DNA from: Bacteroidia bacterium
GTDB taxonomy: Bacteria; Bacteroidota; Bacteroidia; Bacteroidales; Azobacteroidaceae
Direction of reading: 5' to 3'
Assembly (NCBI GenBank): GCA_026000155.1
Contig: BNYG01000005.1
Span: 44,659 to 108,658, forward strand
DNA length: 64,000 bases
In this document: positions 44,627 to 54,332 of the stretch, one piece after another
How the letters are laid out: every line of letters starts with the position of its first letter
Numbering within the stretch: the stretch's first letter is position 1
The notes under the pieces: model-generated
Told to the model about the DNA's origin: nothing
What the model saw: only the letters and a program-made list of their open reading frames with translations
Databases searched by the model: none
Position numbers and translations under genes: made by a program

Positions 44627-47600
44627 ATGTTGAAAGTACGGTCTATAGTTGTTTCTTTTGTGTTACTGGTTCTGCTGGCTTCTTGTTCCTCGACCAAGAA
44701 TACCAGCGGGACGAGGTGGTATCACTCGTTCAACACCCGCTATAACGTCTATTTCAATGGTGAAACGGCTTACAAGGCAGCCATGAAAGCCCAACAGGAA
44801 GGGTATCAGGAAAATTATTCGGAAACCATCTTGATGTTTCCGGTCAGTTCTTTGCCCAAAGACAAGGAAACACCGGGAGGCCCTTTTGACAAATCCATCG
44901 AAAAGGCGGTCAAATCCATTAAAACCCATTCCATTCAAACCAAACCGGAAAAACAACCAGGGAAACGGAACGATCCGAAGTATCAGGAATGGATGAGCCG
45001 GACGGAATATAATCCGTTTCTGTATCATGCCTGGATGCTGATGGCTCAATCGCAATTCCATAACGGCGATTTTTTACAGGCGGCCAGTTCGTTTTCCTAT
45101 ATTGCCCGTTTATACAGCACCCAACCCGAAATAGCCATGGATGCCAAGATCTGGCAAGCCCGCTGTTATTCCGAAATCGGCTGGTACTATGAAGCAGATG
45201 ATATTTTGTCCAAAGTAAAAAAAGACGGTCTGCCGAAAAAACTGAGCGATTGGTATGATACCGTTTATGCTGATTACTGGATCAAACAAAAACGCTATCC
45301 CGAAGCTGTTCCTTATTTGAAAACAGCTATTCATGCCGAAAAAAACAAACTGCAAAAAAACCGGGAAAAATATTTATTAGGTCAGATATACAGCAGTTTA
45401 GATCAAAAAGACTTGGCTTACAAAATGTATGGCGAAGTGGCTAATGCCGGCGTCCCCTACCCGCTGGAATTCGGCGCAAGAATTCGCCAGACGGAAGTAT
45501 ATGCCGGAAACGATACAACCAAAATCACCAAACAACTCCGGAGTATGATCAAGAGCAGTAAGAATAAAGACTACCTGGATCAGATCTATTATGCTTTGGG
45601 AAATGTCTATATGGCTATTCCAGATACGGCAAAAGCGATAGACAGTTACGAAATGGGTGTTGAAAAGAGTGTCCGGCAAGGAATTGACAAGATGTTGAAT
45701 CAGATTCAATTGGGCGATATTTATTTTACACAGAAAAAATTCATTAAGGCGCAACCGAATTATGCCGAAGCCTTGCCCCAACTCAAAAAGGGAGATGAAG
45801 CCTATCCCCGCGTTTCCAAACGTTCGGCTGTATTGGACGAATTGGTCGTGTATGTGGAAGCCGTTGAATTACAGGATAGTTTGCAACGCCTGTCCGGAAT
45901 GTCCGAAGAAGAACGCTTAGAAGTAATCAACAAAATTATTGCCGAATTAAAGAAAAAAGAAGAAGAAGAAAAGAGAAATGAGGATCGGGACAACTACCTG
46001 GCACAACAGGAAGATACCCGTTCGGAAATGAATGCCAACCGCCGGAATCCATCCAAACCTCAGGGTGTGGTCACTCCTCCGGGAGAAGAAAATACATTCT
46101 ATTTTTACAATCCGCAGGTAGTCGCTGTCGGGAAAACGGCTTTCCAGCAAAAATGGGGACGCCGGAAATTGGAAGACGACTGGCGCCGCCGGAATAAAAC
46201 GAATCCGATGTCGGATGTTTTTGCAGACGAAACACCGCTCGAAAACGAAACGGATACCCTGAACGCAAACGTTCCGAATCCATTGGATCCCAATTCGGAA
46301 GAAGCGGCAACAAAAGAAGAAACGGCAGAATTGTCTTCCGATCCGCATGAACCACAATTCTACCTGCAACAAATTCCAACTACGGAAGAAGACATTGAAG
46401 CCTCGAATATGATTATCATAGACGGATTGTTCCATATGGCGGTCATTTACAAGGATGGGTTGAATGATACCGGCTTATCCCTGGAAACCTTTGACCAACT
46501 CAATACCCGTTTCCCCGGAAATGAAAATCAATTGGAGTCTTATTACCATATATTCCTGATCTATTTGAAAGAAGGGAATACAGCAATGGCGAATTTGTAC
46601 AAACAAAAAATACGCGCGGAATTTCCGGAAAGCAAATACGCGATTGCCATGGCCGACCCGGATTTCGAATACAACCTGAAAATGATGGATGTATTGCCGG
46701 ATTCCCTTTACCAGGATACGTATCAGGCTTATTTAGACGGAAATATAATTAAAGTACGCGCGAATTACGAAGTGGCGGAAAATAAATACAGCCAGTCGAA
46801 ACTGATGCCGAAATTCATGTTCCTGAATGCCTTGAGTTATGTCCAAACCAATGATGCAGACGGATTTAAAGCACAATTAAAAGAACTGATCAGCAAATAT
46901 CCCGAAGCCGATGTTTCCGTTTTGGCTTCGGAAATGATGAAAGGCTTCCAACGAGGCTTGCTGTTGTCCGCTTCGGGCGATAACCTGCTGGCACGAGGCA
47001 GTTTATTCAATATCCATTTCGGAACCAACGGGGAGGATTCCGCAGCAGCAGATTCTATTCCTTTCTCTCCCGAAACCAATACGCCTTACGAATTAATGAT
47101 CGTTTATCCGCAAGGAAGCCTCGATGACAACCTGTTATTATATACGGTGGCCAGCTTCAATTTCGGTAACTTTATTGTGAACGATTTTGATTTGGAACGA
47201 AGCGTGGTGGGAGCAATCGGCATGTTGCAAGTCAAAGGATTTAACAACTTCCCGGAAGTGATGCAGTATGTCCAAATGATCTATGGTCCGGAAGGTTATG
47301 CACCCGGATTGGAACAAGCGGTCGTGATTGTGCCTATCTCGTTGGAAAACTATGCTATCCTGATGAAAGGGAAAAGCCTGGAAGAATACATGAAGTTTTT
47401 TGAAGAACATTTCGGCAAAGAAAATAAAAATTTGGTGGAACGATGGAAATTAAAACAATCTCAGGAATTGGAAACGATTTCCGATACGATAGAAACCGAA
47501 ACCGAAGCGCCCGACCTTTTGCCCGAAGTGGAAGAAGAAGTAAAAGAAACAATAATCGAAACGATGGAAGAAAATCCAATTCAACCGGTTACCTTGGGTC

Positions 47601-48259
47601 AGGATACGGTTCAAGTGGATGTTCCAAGCATTTATGATCTGGAAAAACAACGAACGGATCAAAAAATAGATGAATTGACTGAGCAGGCGAGTGATATTTT
47701 CGACCAGGGTTCAAAAAAGGTAGATGAACTCAATAATACATTGAATGAGATTACCAGCGATCCGGTACGGGGCATTCAAAACCTGTTCAAAAATTTATTC
47801 AAAAAGAAGTCGTCCAATGCGATTGACGAATACGCCAAGGAACAGGAACAAGCGGAAAAAGAACGTCAAAAACAACTGAAACAAGAAAAAGAGGATGCAG
47901 AAAAAGCGCTCCGGGAAGAAGCGATGCAAAAAGAAAAAGAACAGAAAGAACTTCTTAAAAAGCAGGCTGATGAAGAAAAAGCCTTGCTGAAAGCAAAGAA
48001 ACAACAGGAGGCAGACTTGGCTAAACTGAAAAAACAAGAGGAAAAAGCCAAAGCGGATGCAAAGAAACTCCTTCAAAAGGAAAAGGAAGATGCCCGCAAA
48101 CTAAAAGCGAAAGAACGGGAAGAAGCCAAAAAGCTGAAAGAACAGCAACGGAAAGAAAAAGAAAAGGCGCGTGAAGAAGCCCGCAAGCAAAAAGCAAAAG
48201 AGCGGAAAGAAGCTCAAAAACTGAAAGAGCAGGAACGAAAAGCAAAACAAAAGAAATAG
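44627..48259 (+). CDS. porW: Large TPR lipoprotein, PorW/SprE-like T9SS component
   Basis: 1210 aa. Lipoprotein signal with lipobox LLASC (Cys ~20), then SSTKNTSGTRWYHSFNTRYNVYFNGETAY, an opening shared with PorW/SprE. TPR helices fill ~100-420, with an acidic linker and further helices to ~990. The C-terminal ~190 residues are a Lys/Glu-rich coiled coil ending KAKQKK. PorW helps couple the T9SS motor and translocon at the outer membrane. The link fits the T9SS-tailed proteases in this window. The exact subfamily is from memory. Confidence 0.75.
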   Translation: MLKVRSIVVSFVLLVLLASCSSTKNTSGTRWYHSFNTRYNVYFNGETAYKAAMKAQQEGYQENYSETILMFPVSSLPKDKETPGGPFDKSIEKAVKSIKTHSIQTKPEKQPGKRNDPKYQEWMSRTEYNPFLYHAWMLMAQSQFHNGDFLQAASSFSYIARLYSTQPEIAMDAKIWQARCYSEIGWYYEADDILSKVKKDGLPKKLSDWYDTVYADYWIKQKRYPEAVPYLKTAIHAEKNKLQKNREKYLLGQIYSSLDQKDLAYKMYGEVANAGVPYPLEFGARIRQTEVYAGNDTTKITKQLRSMIKSSKNKDYLDQIYYALGNVYMAIPDTAKAIDSYEMGVEKSVRQGIDKMLNQIQLGDIYFTQKKFIKAQPNYAEALPQLKKGDEAYPRVSKRSAVLDELVVYVEAVELQDSLQRLSGMSEEERLEVINKIIAELKKKEEEEKRNEDRDNYLAQQEDTRSEMNANRRNPSKPQGVVTPPGEENTFYFYNPQVVAVGKTAFQQKWGRRKLEDDWRRRNKTNPMSDVFADETPLENETDTLNANVPNPLDPNSEEAATKEETAELSSDPHEPQFYLQQIPTTEEDIEASNMIIIDGLFHMAVIYKDGLNDTGLSLETFDQLNTRFPGNENQLESYYHIFLIYLKEGNTAMANLYKQKIRAEFPESKYAIAMADPDFEYNLKMMDVLPDSLYQDTYQAYLDGNIIKVRANYEVAENKYSQSKLMPKFMFLNALSYVQTNDADGFKAQLKELISKYPEADVSVLASEMMKGFQRGLLLSASGDNLLARGSLFNIHFGTNGEDSAAADSIPFSPETNTPYELMIVYPQGSLDDNLLLYTVASFNFGNFIVNDFDLERSVVGAIGMLQVKGFNNFPEVMQYVQMIYGPEGYAPGLEQAVVIVPISLENYAILMKGKSLEEYMKFFEEHFGKENKNLVERWKLKQSQELETISDTIETETEAPDLLPEVEEEVKETIIETMEENPIQPVTLGQDTVQVDVPSIYDLEKQRTDQKIDELTEQASDIFDQGSKKVDELNNTLNEITSDPVRGIQNLFKNLFKKKSSNAIDEYAKEQEQAEKERQKQLKQEKEDAEKALREEAMQKEKEQKELLKKQADEEKALLKAKKQQEADLAKLKKQEEKAKADAKKLLQKEKEDARKLKAKEREEAKKLKEQQRKEKEKAREEARKQKAKERKEAQKLKEQERKAKQKK

Positions 48260-48266
48260 CTTGAAT

Positions 48267-49163
48267 TTACACCCTTTTTATGGAATCGAACAATTGAATA
48301 ATCCGTTCCAAATCTTCCGGAGACGTAAAAGGAATCGTGATCTTCCCTACTCCCTTGTCATTCATATTAAAGGCCACTTTGGAACTGAAAAAATCAGACA
48401 GATGCTTTTTAAGCAGTTGATAATCATCCGGTGTTTTAGCCTGTTTTTTATGGGCCGGTGCTTGGGGTTGTTGTTCCGGTACGCTTTCTTCCGTCAACGC
48501 CCGGATAATTTCTTCCGTTTTCCGTACGGAATAATTATATTCCACAATCTGTTCGTACACCATTAACTGATCGGAAGCATCTTCCAAAGAAAGCAGCAAT
48601 TTGGCATGCCCCATATCAATTCTCTTGTCTTTCAAGCCCATCTGGATCTCAGCCGGAAGTTTCAAAAGGCGTAAAAAATTGGCGATAGTCGCCCGTTTTT
48701 TGCCGATGCGTTCGCTCAATTTTTCCTGAGTCAGCTTATATAATTCGATTAACGTTTGAAAAGCGAGGGCAATTTCGATCGCATTCAAGTCTTCCCGCTG
48801 GATATTTTCGATCAGCGCCATTTCCATGACATTTTCGTCGGAAGCTTTTTTCACATACGCCGGAACGGTTTTCAAACCGGCTTTCAACGAAGCCCTATAA
48901 CGCCTTTCACCCGAAATAATCTGGTATTTATCTTTTTCCGTTTCCCGCAAGGTGATCGGTTGCACCAATCCCAGCGCTTTGATGGAGGCTGCCAATTCAT
49001 CCAAGGACTCTTCATCAAAATCGCGACGGGGCTGATCGGGATTCGGTACAATTTTGGAAAGTTCGATTTCATTGATAGAAGACGAGCCGCCGGTATTCAA
49101 ATCGTCCATGGTGATCAAGGCGCCCAAGCCTTTTCCTAAAGCAGCTTTCATTTGTTTGGCCAT
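48267..49163 (-). CDS. parB: Chromosome partitioning protein ParB
   Basis: 298 aa. N-terminal box NPDQPRRDFDEESLDELAASI, CTP-binding motif GERRYRA, a central helix-turn-helix (LSERIGKKRATIANFLRLLKLP) and a C-terminal dimerisation part. It loads at parS sites and slides as a CTP-dependent clamp. It lies 8 bp after parA and converges on porW with a 7-bp gap. Confidence 0.95.
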   Translation of the reverse strand: MAKQMKAALGKGLGALITMDDLNTGGSSSINEIELSKIVPNPDQPRRDFDEESLDELAASIKALGLVQPITLRETEKDKYQIISGERRYRASLKAGLKTVPAYVKKASDENVMEMALIENIQREDLNAIEIALAFQTLIELYKLTQEKLSERIGKKRATIANFLRLLKLPAEIQMGLKDKRIDMGHAKLLLSLEDASDQLMVYEQIVEYNYSVRKTEEIIRALTEESVPEQQPQAPAHKKQAKTPDDYQLLKKHLSDFFSSKVAFNMNDKGVGKITIPFTSPEDLERIIQLFDSIKRV

Positions 49164-49171
49164 TGTTTATT

Positions 49172-49936
49172 TTATTTATTTTTTTCGATTAATTCTTTTG
49201 CTAATTGTATATGATTCAGCGATCCTTTCGATTCCGGATCGTAAAGTAAAACCGGTTGCCCGTAACTCGGCGCTTCGCTCAACTTGATATTCCGCTGAAT
49301 AACCGTTGTAAACACCATATCGCCAAAATGTTTTTTTACTTCATCATAAATCTGGTTAGCCAAACGCAGGCGGGAATCATACATCGTCAATACAAATCCT
49401 TCGATTTCCAAGTCCGGATTCAATTTGGATTTAATTATCTTAATGGTATTCAACAACTTGCTGATTCCTTCCAACGCAAAATATTCGCATTGTACCGGAA
49501 TAATGACGGAATCGGCTGCGGTAAGCGAGTTGACGGTAATCAAACCCAAGGACGGAGAACAGTCAATCAGGATATAATCATAATCGTTCTTGATTTGATC
49601 CAGGATTTCTTTCAGGACTTTTTCCCGGTTGTCGAAGTTGAGCATTTCGATTTCGGCCCCTACCAAATCGATATGCGAAGGCAATACGAATAAATTCGGA
49701 ACTTCTGTCGGAACGATTGCATCGGCAGATTCCACCTTGTCAACGATACATTCATAAATAGAATTTTCTATTTGGCGGATATCAATTCCCAATCCGGAGG
49801 AAGCGTTAGCCTGCGGGTCGGCATCCACTACCAATATTTTTTTATCCAAAGCAGCTAACGAAGCTGCCAAGTTTATAGCGGTGGTTGTTTTGCCCACTCC
49901 CCCTTTTTGATTTGCTAAAGCAATAATCTTTCCCAT
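49172..49936 (-). CDS. parA: Chromosome partitioning ATPase ParA (Soj)
   Basis: 254 aa from ATG 49936 (MGKIIALANQKGGVGKTT, a deviant Walker A). DADPQANASSGLG and LIDCSPSLGLIT complete the ParA signatures. It moves ParB-parS complexes over the nucleoid. The upstream TTG at 49957 is part of the -7 element TACTTTTG and was rejected as start. Confidence 0.95.
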   Translation of the reverse strand: MGKIIALANQKGGVGKTTTAINLAASLAALDKKILVVDADPQANASSGLGIDIRQIENSIYECIVDKVESADAIVPTEVPNLFVLPSHIDLVGAEIEMLNFDNREKVLKEILDQIKNDYDYILIDCSPSLGLITVNSLTAADSVIIPVQCEYFALEGISKLLNTIKIIKSKLNPDLEIEGFVLTMYDSRLRLANQIYDEVKKHFGDMVFTTVIQRNIKLSEAPSYGQPVLLYDPESKGSLNHIQLAKELIEKNK

Positions 49937-49954
49937 ACTTGCATTTTTGAAGTA

Positions 49955-49962
49955 CAAAAGTA
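49955..49962 (-). promoter_or_regulatory. -7 element of parAB (TACTTTTG)
   Basis: TAnnTTTG on the minus strand, 18 nt upstream of the parA ATG. Confidence 0.65.
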
Positions 49963-50153
49963 ATGAAATTTATCATAGTTTGTTTTTTATCGGCCTAAAC
50001 ATTCTAATTCTTGTTGATAACTTGGTTTTATTGTTAATAACTCCTCAAGACAGTTCACTTTTCAAAAATTTTCTTGCCTTGCTCATCCAAAATACACGAA
50101 AGCGGCGTGAGCATTGTTCCTTTATCAACACTCCGTGCATAACCACACCATCG

Positions 50154-53100
50154 CTACCCTTGTTGTTTAGCGAACTCCTTCGGAGTCATCCCGAATTGCT
50201 TTTGGAAAAGTTTAATAAAATAAGAAGATGAATTAATTCCTACCAAATAACAGACTTCCCCAATACGATACTGCCCGCTTTGAATCAGTTCGGCGGCTTT
50301 CTTCAAGCGTATCAGGCGGATGAAATCAATGGGCGTGAGTTCCGTCAACGCCTTGATTTTGCGGTGCAGATTGGAGCGGCTCATAAACAGTTTATCCGCT
50401 AAAGTTTCTACATTGAAGTTCGCATCGGTGATATTTTCCTGGATATGCTGAATGACTTTTTCCAAGAATTGTTCATCGGCTTTGTTCATTCCGATGTTCT
50501 GTATCGGGAGAAAAGGCTTGCGCATAAACGCTTCTTTTTCCCGTCTCCGGTTGCCCAATAAAGTGGTGAGCTGGGTGATCAGGTGACTCATTGAGAATGG
50601 TTTCTCTACATAGGCATCCGCACCCATTTCCAAACCGTGTATCTTGCTCGCCAAATCGTTCTTGGCCGTTAACAGTACCACCGGGATATGACTGTATTCG
50701 AGGTTGCCTTTGATGCTTTTGCACAGTTCAAAGCCATCCATCTCAGGCATCATCACATCGGTCAGTATCATATCCACATTTTTCTCTTCGATAATCTTTA
50801 GTGCCTCCACACCATTGCCTGCTTTCACCACCGCAAAATGTTTGGATAATTTATCGGCAATGAAAGTAAGCATTTCCTCGTTATCTTCCACGATTAAGAC
50901 TATCTCTGCCGTTTGTTTCTCATTCTTGGTTTCCGATTCCGTCAGGATATAATCATTCTCCGGAATCTGTTCTTCCGTCATAGTGGCCTGATTTAGGGGG
51001 AGTTTAAGTATAAACTCATTCATTTCTCCGTTTGCTTCATAATACAACAGACCCTTATGCAATTCGGTTAAAGAATAAGCTAAAGACAAACCAATGCCCG
51101 AGCCGGCTACCGTTTCCGGATGTTGATTCACCCGGTAGAAGGGGTCAAATATCTTTTCTCTAAATTCTACGGGGATTAAACGGCCGTCGTTTCTCACTTG
51201 AAGACAAACAAATTCATCGTCCGGAATTAATTCGACTTCTATCATCCGGTCGGAATAACGCAAGGCATTGGAAAGCAAATTGTTTACTATCTTCGTAAAA
51301 GCGCTTCTGTCCATCGGAACAAAGAGGTCGTCCGGCGGCAAGGATAAAGTCATGGTTTTATTTTTATGCACGGCTGTTGGTTCAAATCTTGCATAAATAT
51401 TGCGTACTAATTCCGTGATATTGTGGGTGGCAATCGTGAGAACAAATTTATTGCTGTCCACTTTTCGAAAATCCAACAGTTGATTGATCAAGCCTAAGAG
51501 ATCCGAAGTATTTTTACTCATGATACTCAGGCTCTTTTTTATTTCAGGGTCTTGAATATCCATCTCAATCATCGATTCCAAAGGCCCGTTGATGAGTGTA
51601 ATCGGCGTCCTGATTTCATGCGCTATATTCGTAAAAAACTCTACCTTGGAGCTGTACAGCTCTTTCTCCTTTTCCGTTTCATACAGCCGCCGGTTTTCGG
51701 CATACCTCTTTTTTGTTCGTTTGCGGTAATAGTTGAAAAGGTAATATAAAAACCAAATCGCCCCGATGACATAACACATAATCGCGATATTCGAAAACCA
51801 CCAAGGCGGTAATATTTCTATTTCGAGGCTGGTTCCCATCTCATTCCATAAGTCGTCGTTATTACTCCCTTTGACACGGAAAATATATTTACCCGACGGC
51901 AATTTCGCATAAGAAGCGCTATGATTATTGCTGGTATAGGTCCAATCATCATCAATACCCTCCATTTTGTAGGCATACCTGTTCGCTTTAGGGGCCGTGT
52001 AACTCAAGGCTACAAAATCAAATCCGATATTCGTTTGATTATGATTAAGGGTGATTTTCGTGGAATGATTGATTGCCTTTTTCAATGGAGAGCCTGCCGC
52101 ATCTATAGGAATGGCTTGATTATTAATGCTCAATTGGGTGATGTACACCGGAGGAATAAATTTGTTCTCTTCAAAAAGATAGGGGTCAAAGGCGATCAAA
52201 CCGTTGAGTCCTCCGAAATAAAACATGCCGTTGCTGCCGGCTAAGGCCGATTTGTAATTAAATTCGTTAAAAGGCAAGCCGTTGTTATTCGAAAACACCT
52301 TCACGTCTTTGGATTGCGGATTGAACCGTACCAGTCCCTTATTCGTTCCAAACCAAAGATTATGGTACTTGTCTTCCACAATTTTATAGGCGACATCATC
52401 CGGCAGACCGTCTTGAATCGAATACGAAGTAAAATTGTCTGTTTCCTTATTATACCGGCAAATGCCTCCCCGGTCGGTCGAGAACCAAATATCGCCCAAG
52501 GCGGTTTCGATGATATTGCTGACCGAATTGGAGCTTAACGAACTGACATCCTGAATATTATAGGTATAATGCCGGATTTGGTCATTGCTTTGGTCGTATT
52601 TATATACGCCATTGCCTAAAGTCGCTACCCAGATAGAACCATTCGAGTCTTCCATAATGTCGTAAATATAATTCAAACCAAAAGCATCCATACGGACAAA
52701 CTCTTTGGTGTCCTTATTGCCCTTATACACATTCCAACCGTTGCCTATCCATAGCTGACCGTAACGGTCTTCGCATATCGCATAAATACTTGCCTCGTCA
52801 ATTTTCAGGTCTTTGTCGGAATAATGTTGAATCTTAAACGAAGGCAAGTGAATGATATCCAGTCCGTTTTTGAATAAACCTACCCAGGCCTGTTTTTCTT
52901 CCAACCATAGCCCTAAAATAATTTTATTATTGTCGAGCGACAAACCTTCTTCAGATCCTATCCTTTTGAATTGTTTCCGATTCGGATTGAAGATATTCAG
53001 CCCGGCATCTTCGGAAGCAATCCAGATATTACCGTTCGAATCCTCTTGCATCTCACGTAAACGCCGGCTGTTGATGGAGTTTTGCGAACTCATCGGAACA

Positions 53101-54140
53101 TAGAAATCAAAGTCAATACTCTTTTTAGCCAAATAGCTTGCCCCGCCGAACAAAGTTCCCAACCACACCCCGCCTTCTTTATCCTGATAGATTTTCTCTA
53201 CCACATTGTCGGATAAAGACAAGGAAAACATCGGGTCTTCCTGGATATGAATCACATTGTCCTTCAACTCGTTAATGATAAATAAGCCGTCTTGGGTTCC
53301 CACCCACAATTCATCATTGATTTTCATGACATGACGGATGATTTTATAATGTACGTCCGGCGCATTGACATCCGTTAAGGTATTCTTTCTTTTATTGAAT
53401 TTCCGTAACCGTCCTTCGTGGATACCCAACACCAATTCATCGCCGTAATCACACATCGTATAGATATTTTCGTTTCTCAACGAATGGCCGTTATTATCTC
53501 CCAAGTACGAAGTGAATTTGTCGGTTGTTTTGTTGTAAAGATAGACGCCGCCGCCGTTAGTGCCTACCCAGACCCTTCCGTTTTGTTCGATACAGATACA
53601 CTGCGGATTGCCCTGGTCGGGCATTTCTATACTTCCGATAGGATAGTGAAAAAGCTGTTTGGTGGGCGTATGATAGCGGAACAGTCCCTGGTTCGGAATG
53701 ACGATCCATATATTATTGTCCGAATCTTCCTGAATGTCGGCTACCCAGTCCACGATAGAAATAGGATCGGCGGTCGTATCATTGAAAAAAGTAAAGGTTT
53801 CAAGCACAGGGTCGAAGAGAAAGATACCCTTGTCTGTGCCCACCCACATCTTCTTTTCCCGGTCTTCAAACAAAGAGGATATATTGTTATTCCTTTTTCC
53901 TTGAAGGGGATCGTAGCAATCAAAGGTCTTCATGGCATTGCCGTCATAGCGGTTCAAACGATTGCGTGTACCCAGCCACACAAAGCCGTAACTATCTTGC
54001 AGAATCGATTTTACATTATTCTGCGACAATCCGGCTTCTCCGTTTATTCTCTGAAAATAATAGTGATTGGCATTAGACGCTGGTTCCGCTTTTACACAAA
54101 AGGGAATAAACAGAAGGATATATAAAAGGAAGCGCTTCAT
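50154..54140 (-). CDS. Hybrid two-component regulator (one-protein sensor kinase + AraC regulator)
   Basis: 1328 aa. Signal peptide; two periplasmic seven-bladed propellers (repeats such as DSNGNIWIASEDAGLNIFN, ~30-690); a Y_Y_Y domain (~720-785); one membrane segment (~790-812); histidine kinase with His841 in HEIRTP; receiver domain with Asp1128 in LTDVMMPEMDG; C-terminal AraC-type HTH (~1225-1325). This is the HTCS design that senses glycans in Bacteroidetes and activates polysaccharide-use genes. No susCD-like genes are next to it, so it is an orphan here. Confidence 0.93.
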   Translation of the reverse strand: MKRFLLYILLFIPFCVKAEPASNANHYYFQRINGEAGLSQNNVKSILQDSYGFVWLGTRNRLNRYDGNAMKTFDCYDPLQGKRNNNISSLFEDREKKMWVGTDKGIFLFDPVLETFTFFNDTTADPISIVDWVADIQEDSDNNIWIVIPNQGLFRYHTPTKQLFHYPIGSIEMPDQGNPQCICIEQNGRVWVGTNGGGVYLYNKTTDKFTSYLGDNNGHSLRNENIYTMCDYGDELVLGIHEGRLRKFNKRKNTLTDVNAPDVHYKIIRHVMKINDELWVGTQDGLFIINELKDNVIHIQEDPMFSLSLSDNVVEKIYQDKEGGVWLGTLFGGASYLAKKSIDFDFYVPMSSQNSINSRRLREMQEDSNGNIWIASEDAGLNIFNPNRKQFKRIGSEEGLSLDNNKIILGLWLEEKQAWVGLFKNGLDIIHLPSFKIQHYSDKDLKIDEASIYAICEDRYGQLWIGNGWNVYKGNKDTKEFVRMDAFGLNYIYDIMEDSNGSIWVATLGNGVYKYDQSNDQIRHYTYNIQDVSSLSSNSVSNIIETALGDIWFSTDRGGICRYNKETDNFTSYSIQDGLPDDVAYKIVEDKYHNLWFGTNKGLVRFNPQSKDVKVFSNNNGLPFNEFNYKSALAGSNGMFYFGGLNGLIAFDPYLFEENKFIPPVYITQLSINNQAIPIDAAGSPLKKAINHSTKITLNHNQTNIGFDFVALSYTAPKANRYAYKMEGIDDDWTYTSNNHSASYAKLPSGKYIFRVKGSNNDDLWNEMGTSLEIEILPPWWFSNIAIMCYVIGAIWFLYYLFNYYRKRTKKRYAENRRLYETEKEKELYSSKVEFFTNIAHEIRTPITLINGPLESMIEMDIQDPEIKKSLSIMSKNTSDLLGLINQLLDFRKVDSNKFVLTIATHNITELVRNIYARFEPTAVHKNKTMTLSLPPDDLFVPMDRSAFTKIVNNLLSNALRYSDRMIEVELIPDDEFVCLQVRNDGRLIPVEFREKIFDPFYRVNQHPETVAGSGIGLSLAYSLTELHKGLLYYEANGEMNEFILKLPLNQATMTEEQIPENDYILTESETKNEKQTAEIVLIVEDNEEMLTFIADKLSKHFAVVKAGNGVEALKIIEEKNVDMILTDVMMPEMDGFELCKSIKGNLEYSHIPVVLLTAKNDLASKIHGLEMGADAYVEKPFSMSHLITQLTTLLGNRRREKEAFMRKPFLPIQNIGMNKADEQFLEKVIQHIQENITDANFNVETLADKLFMSRSNLHRKIKALTELTPIDFIRLIRLKKAAELIQSGQYRIGEVCYLVGINSSSYFIKLFQKQFGMTPKEFAKQQG

Positions 54141-54182
54141 GACAAATCCGGTTTAATGTATTGGAATGTCTTGTTAGAAGGG

Positions 54183-54255
<73 letters not shown>

Positions 54256-54267
54256 GTTTTGCGACTG

Positions 54268-54298
54268 CAAAGATACAATCATTTTCTTTCTTTACAAA
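54268..54298 (-). promoter_or_regulatory. tRNA-Gly promoter
   Basis: Minus strand: TTTG (54295-54298), exactly 19 nt, TATCTTTG (54268-54275), 12 nt before the tRNA 5' end. Confidence 0.85.
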
Positions 54299-54332
54299 TA
54301 ATTCGGGCATTATTTTTGGTCTGTCCGGAACT

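Noticed and set aside
48267..49970. parS site near parAB
   Set aside because: No convincing copy of the TGTTTCACGTGAAACA-type palindrome was found by eye.
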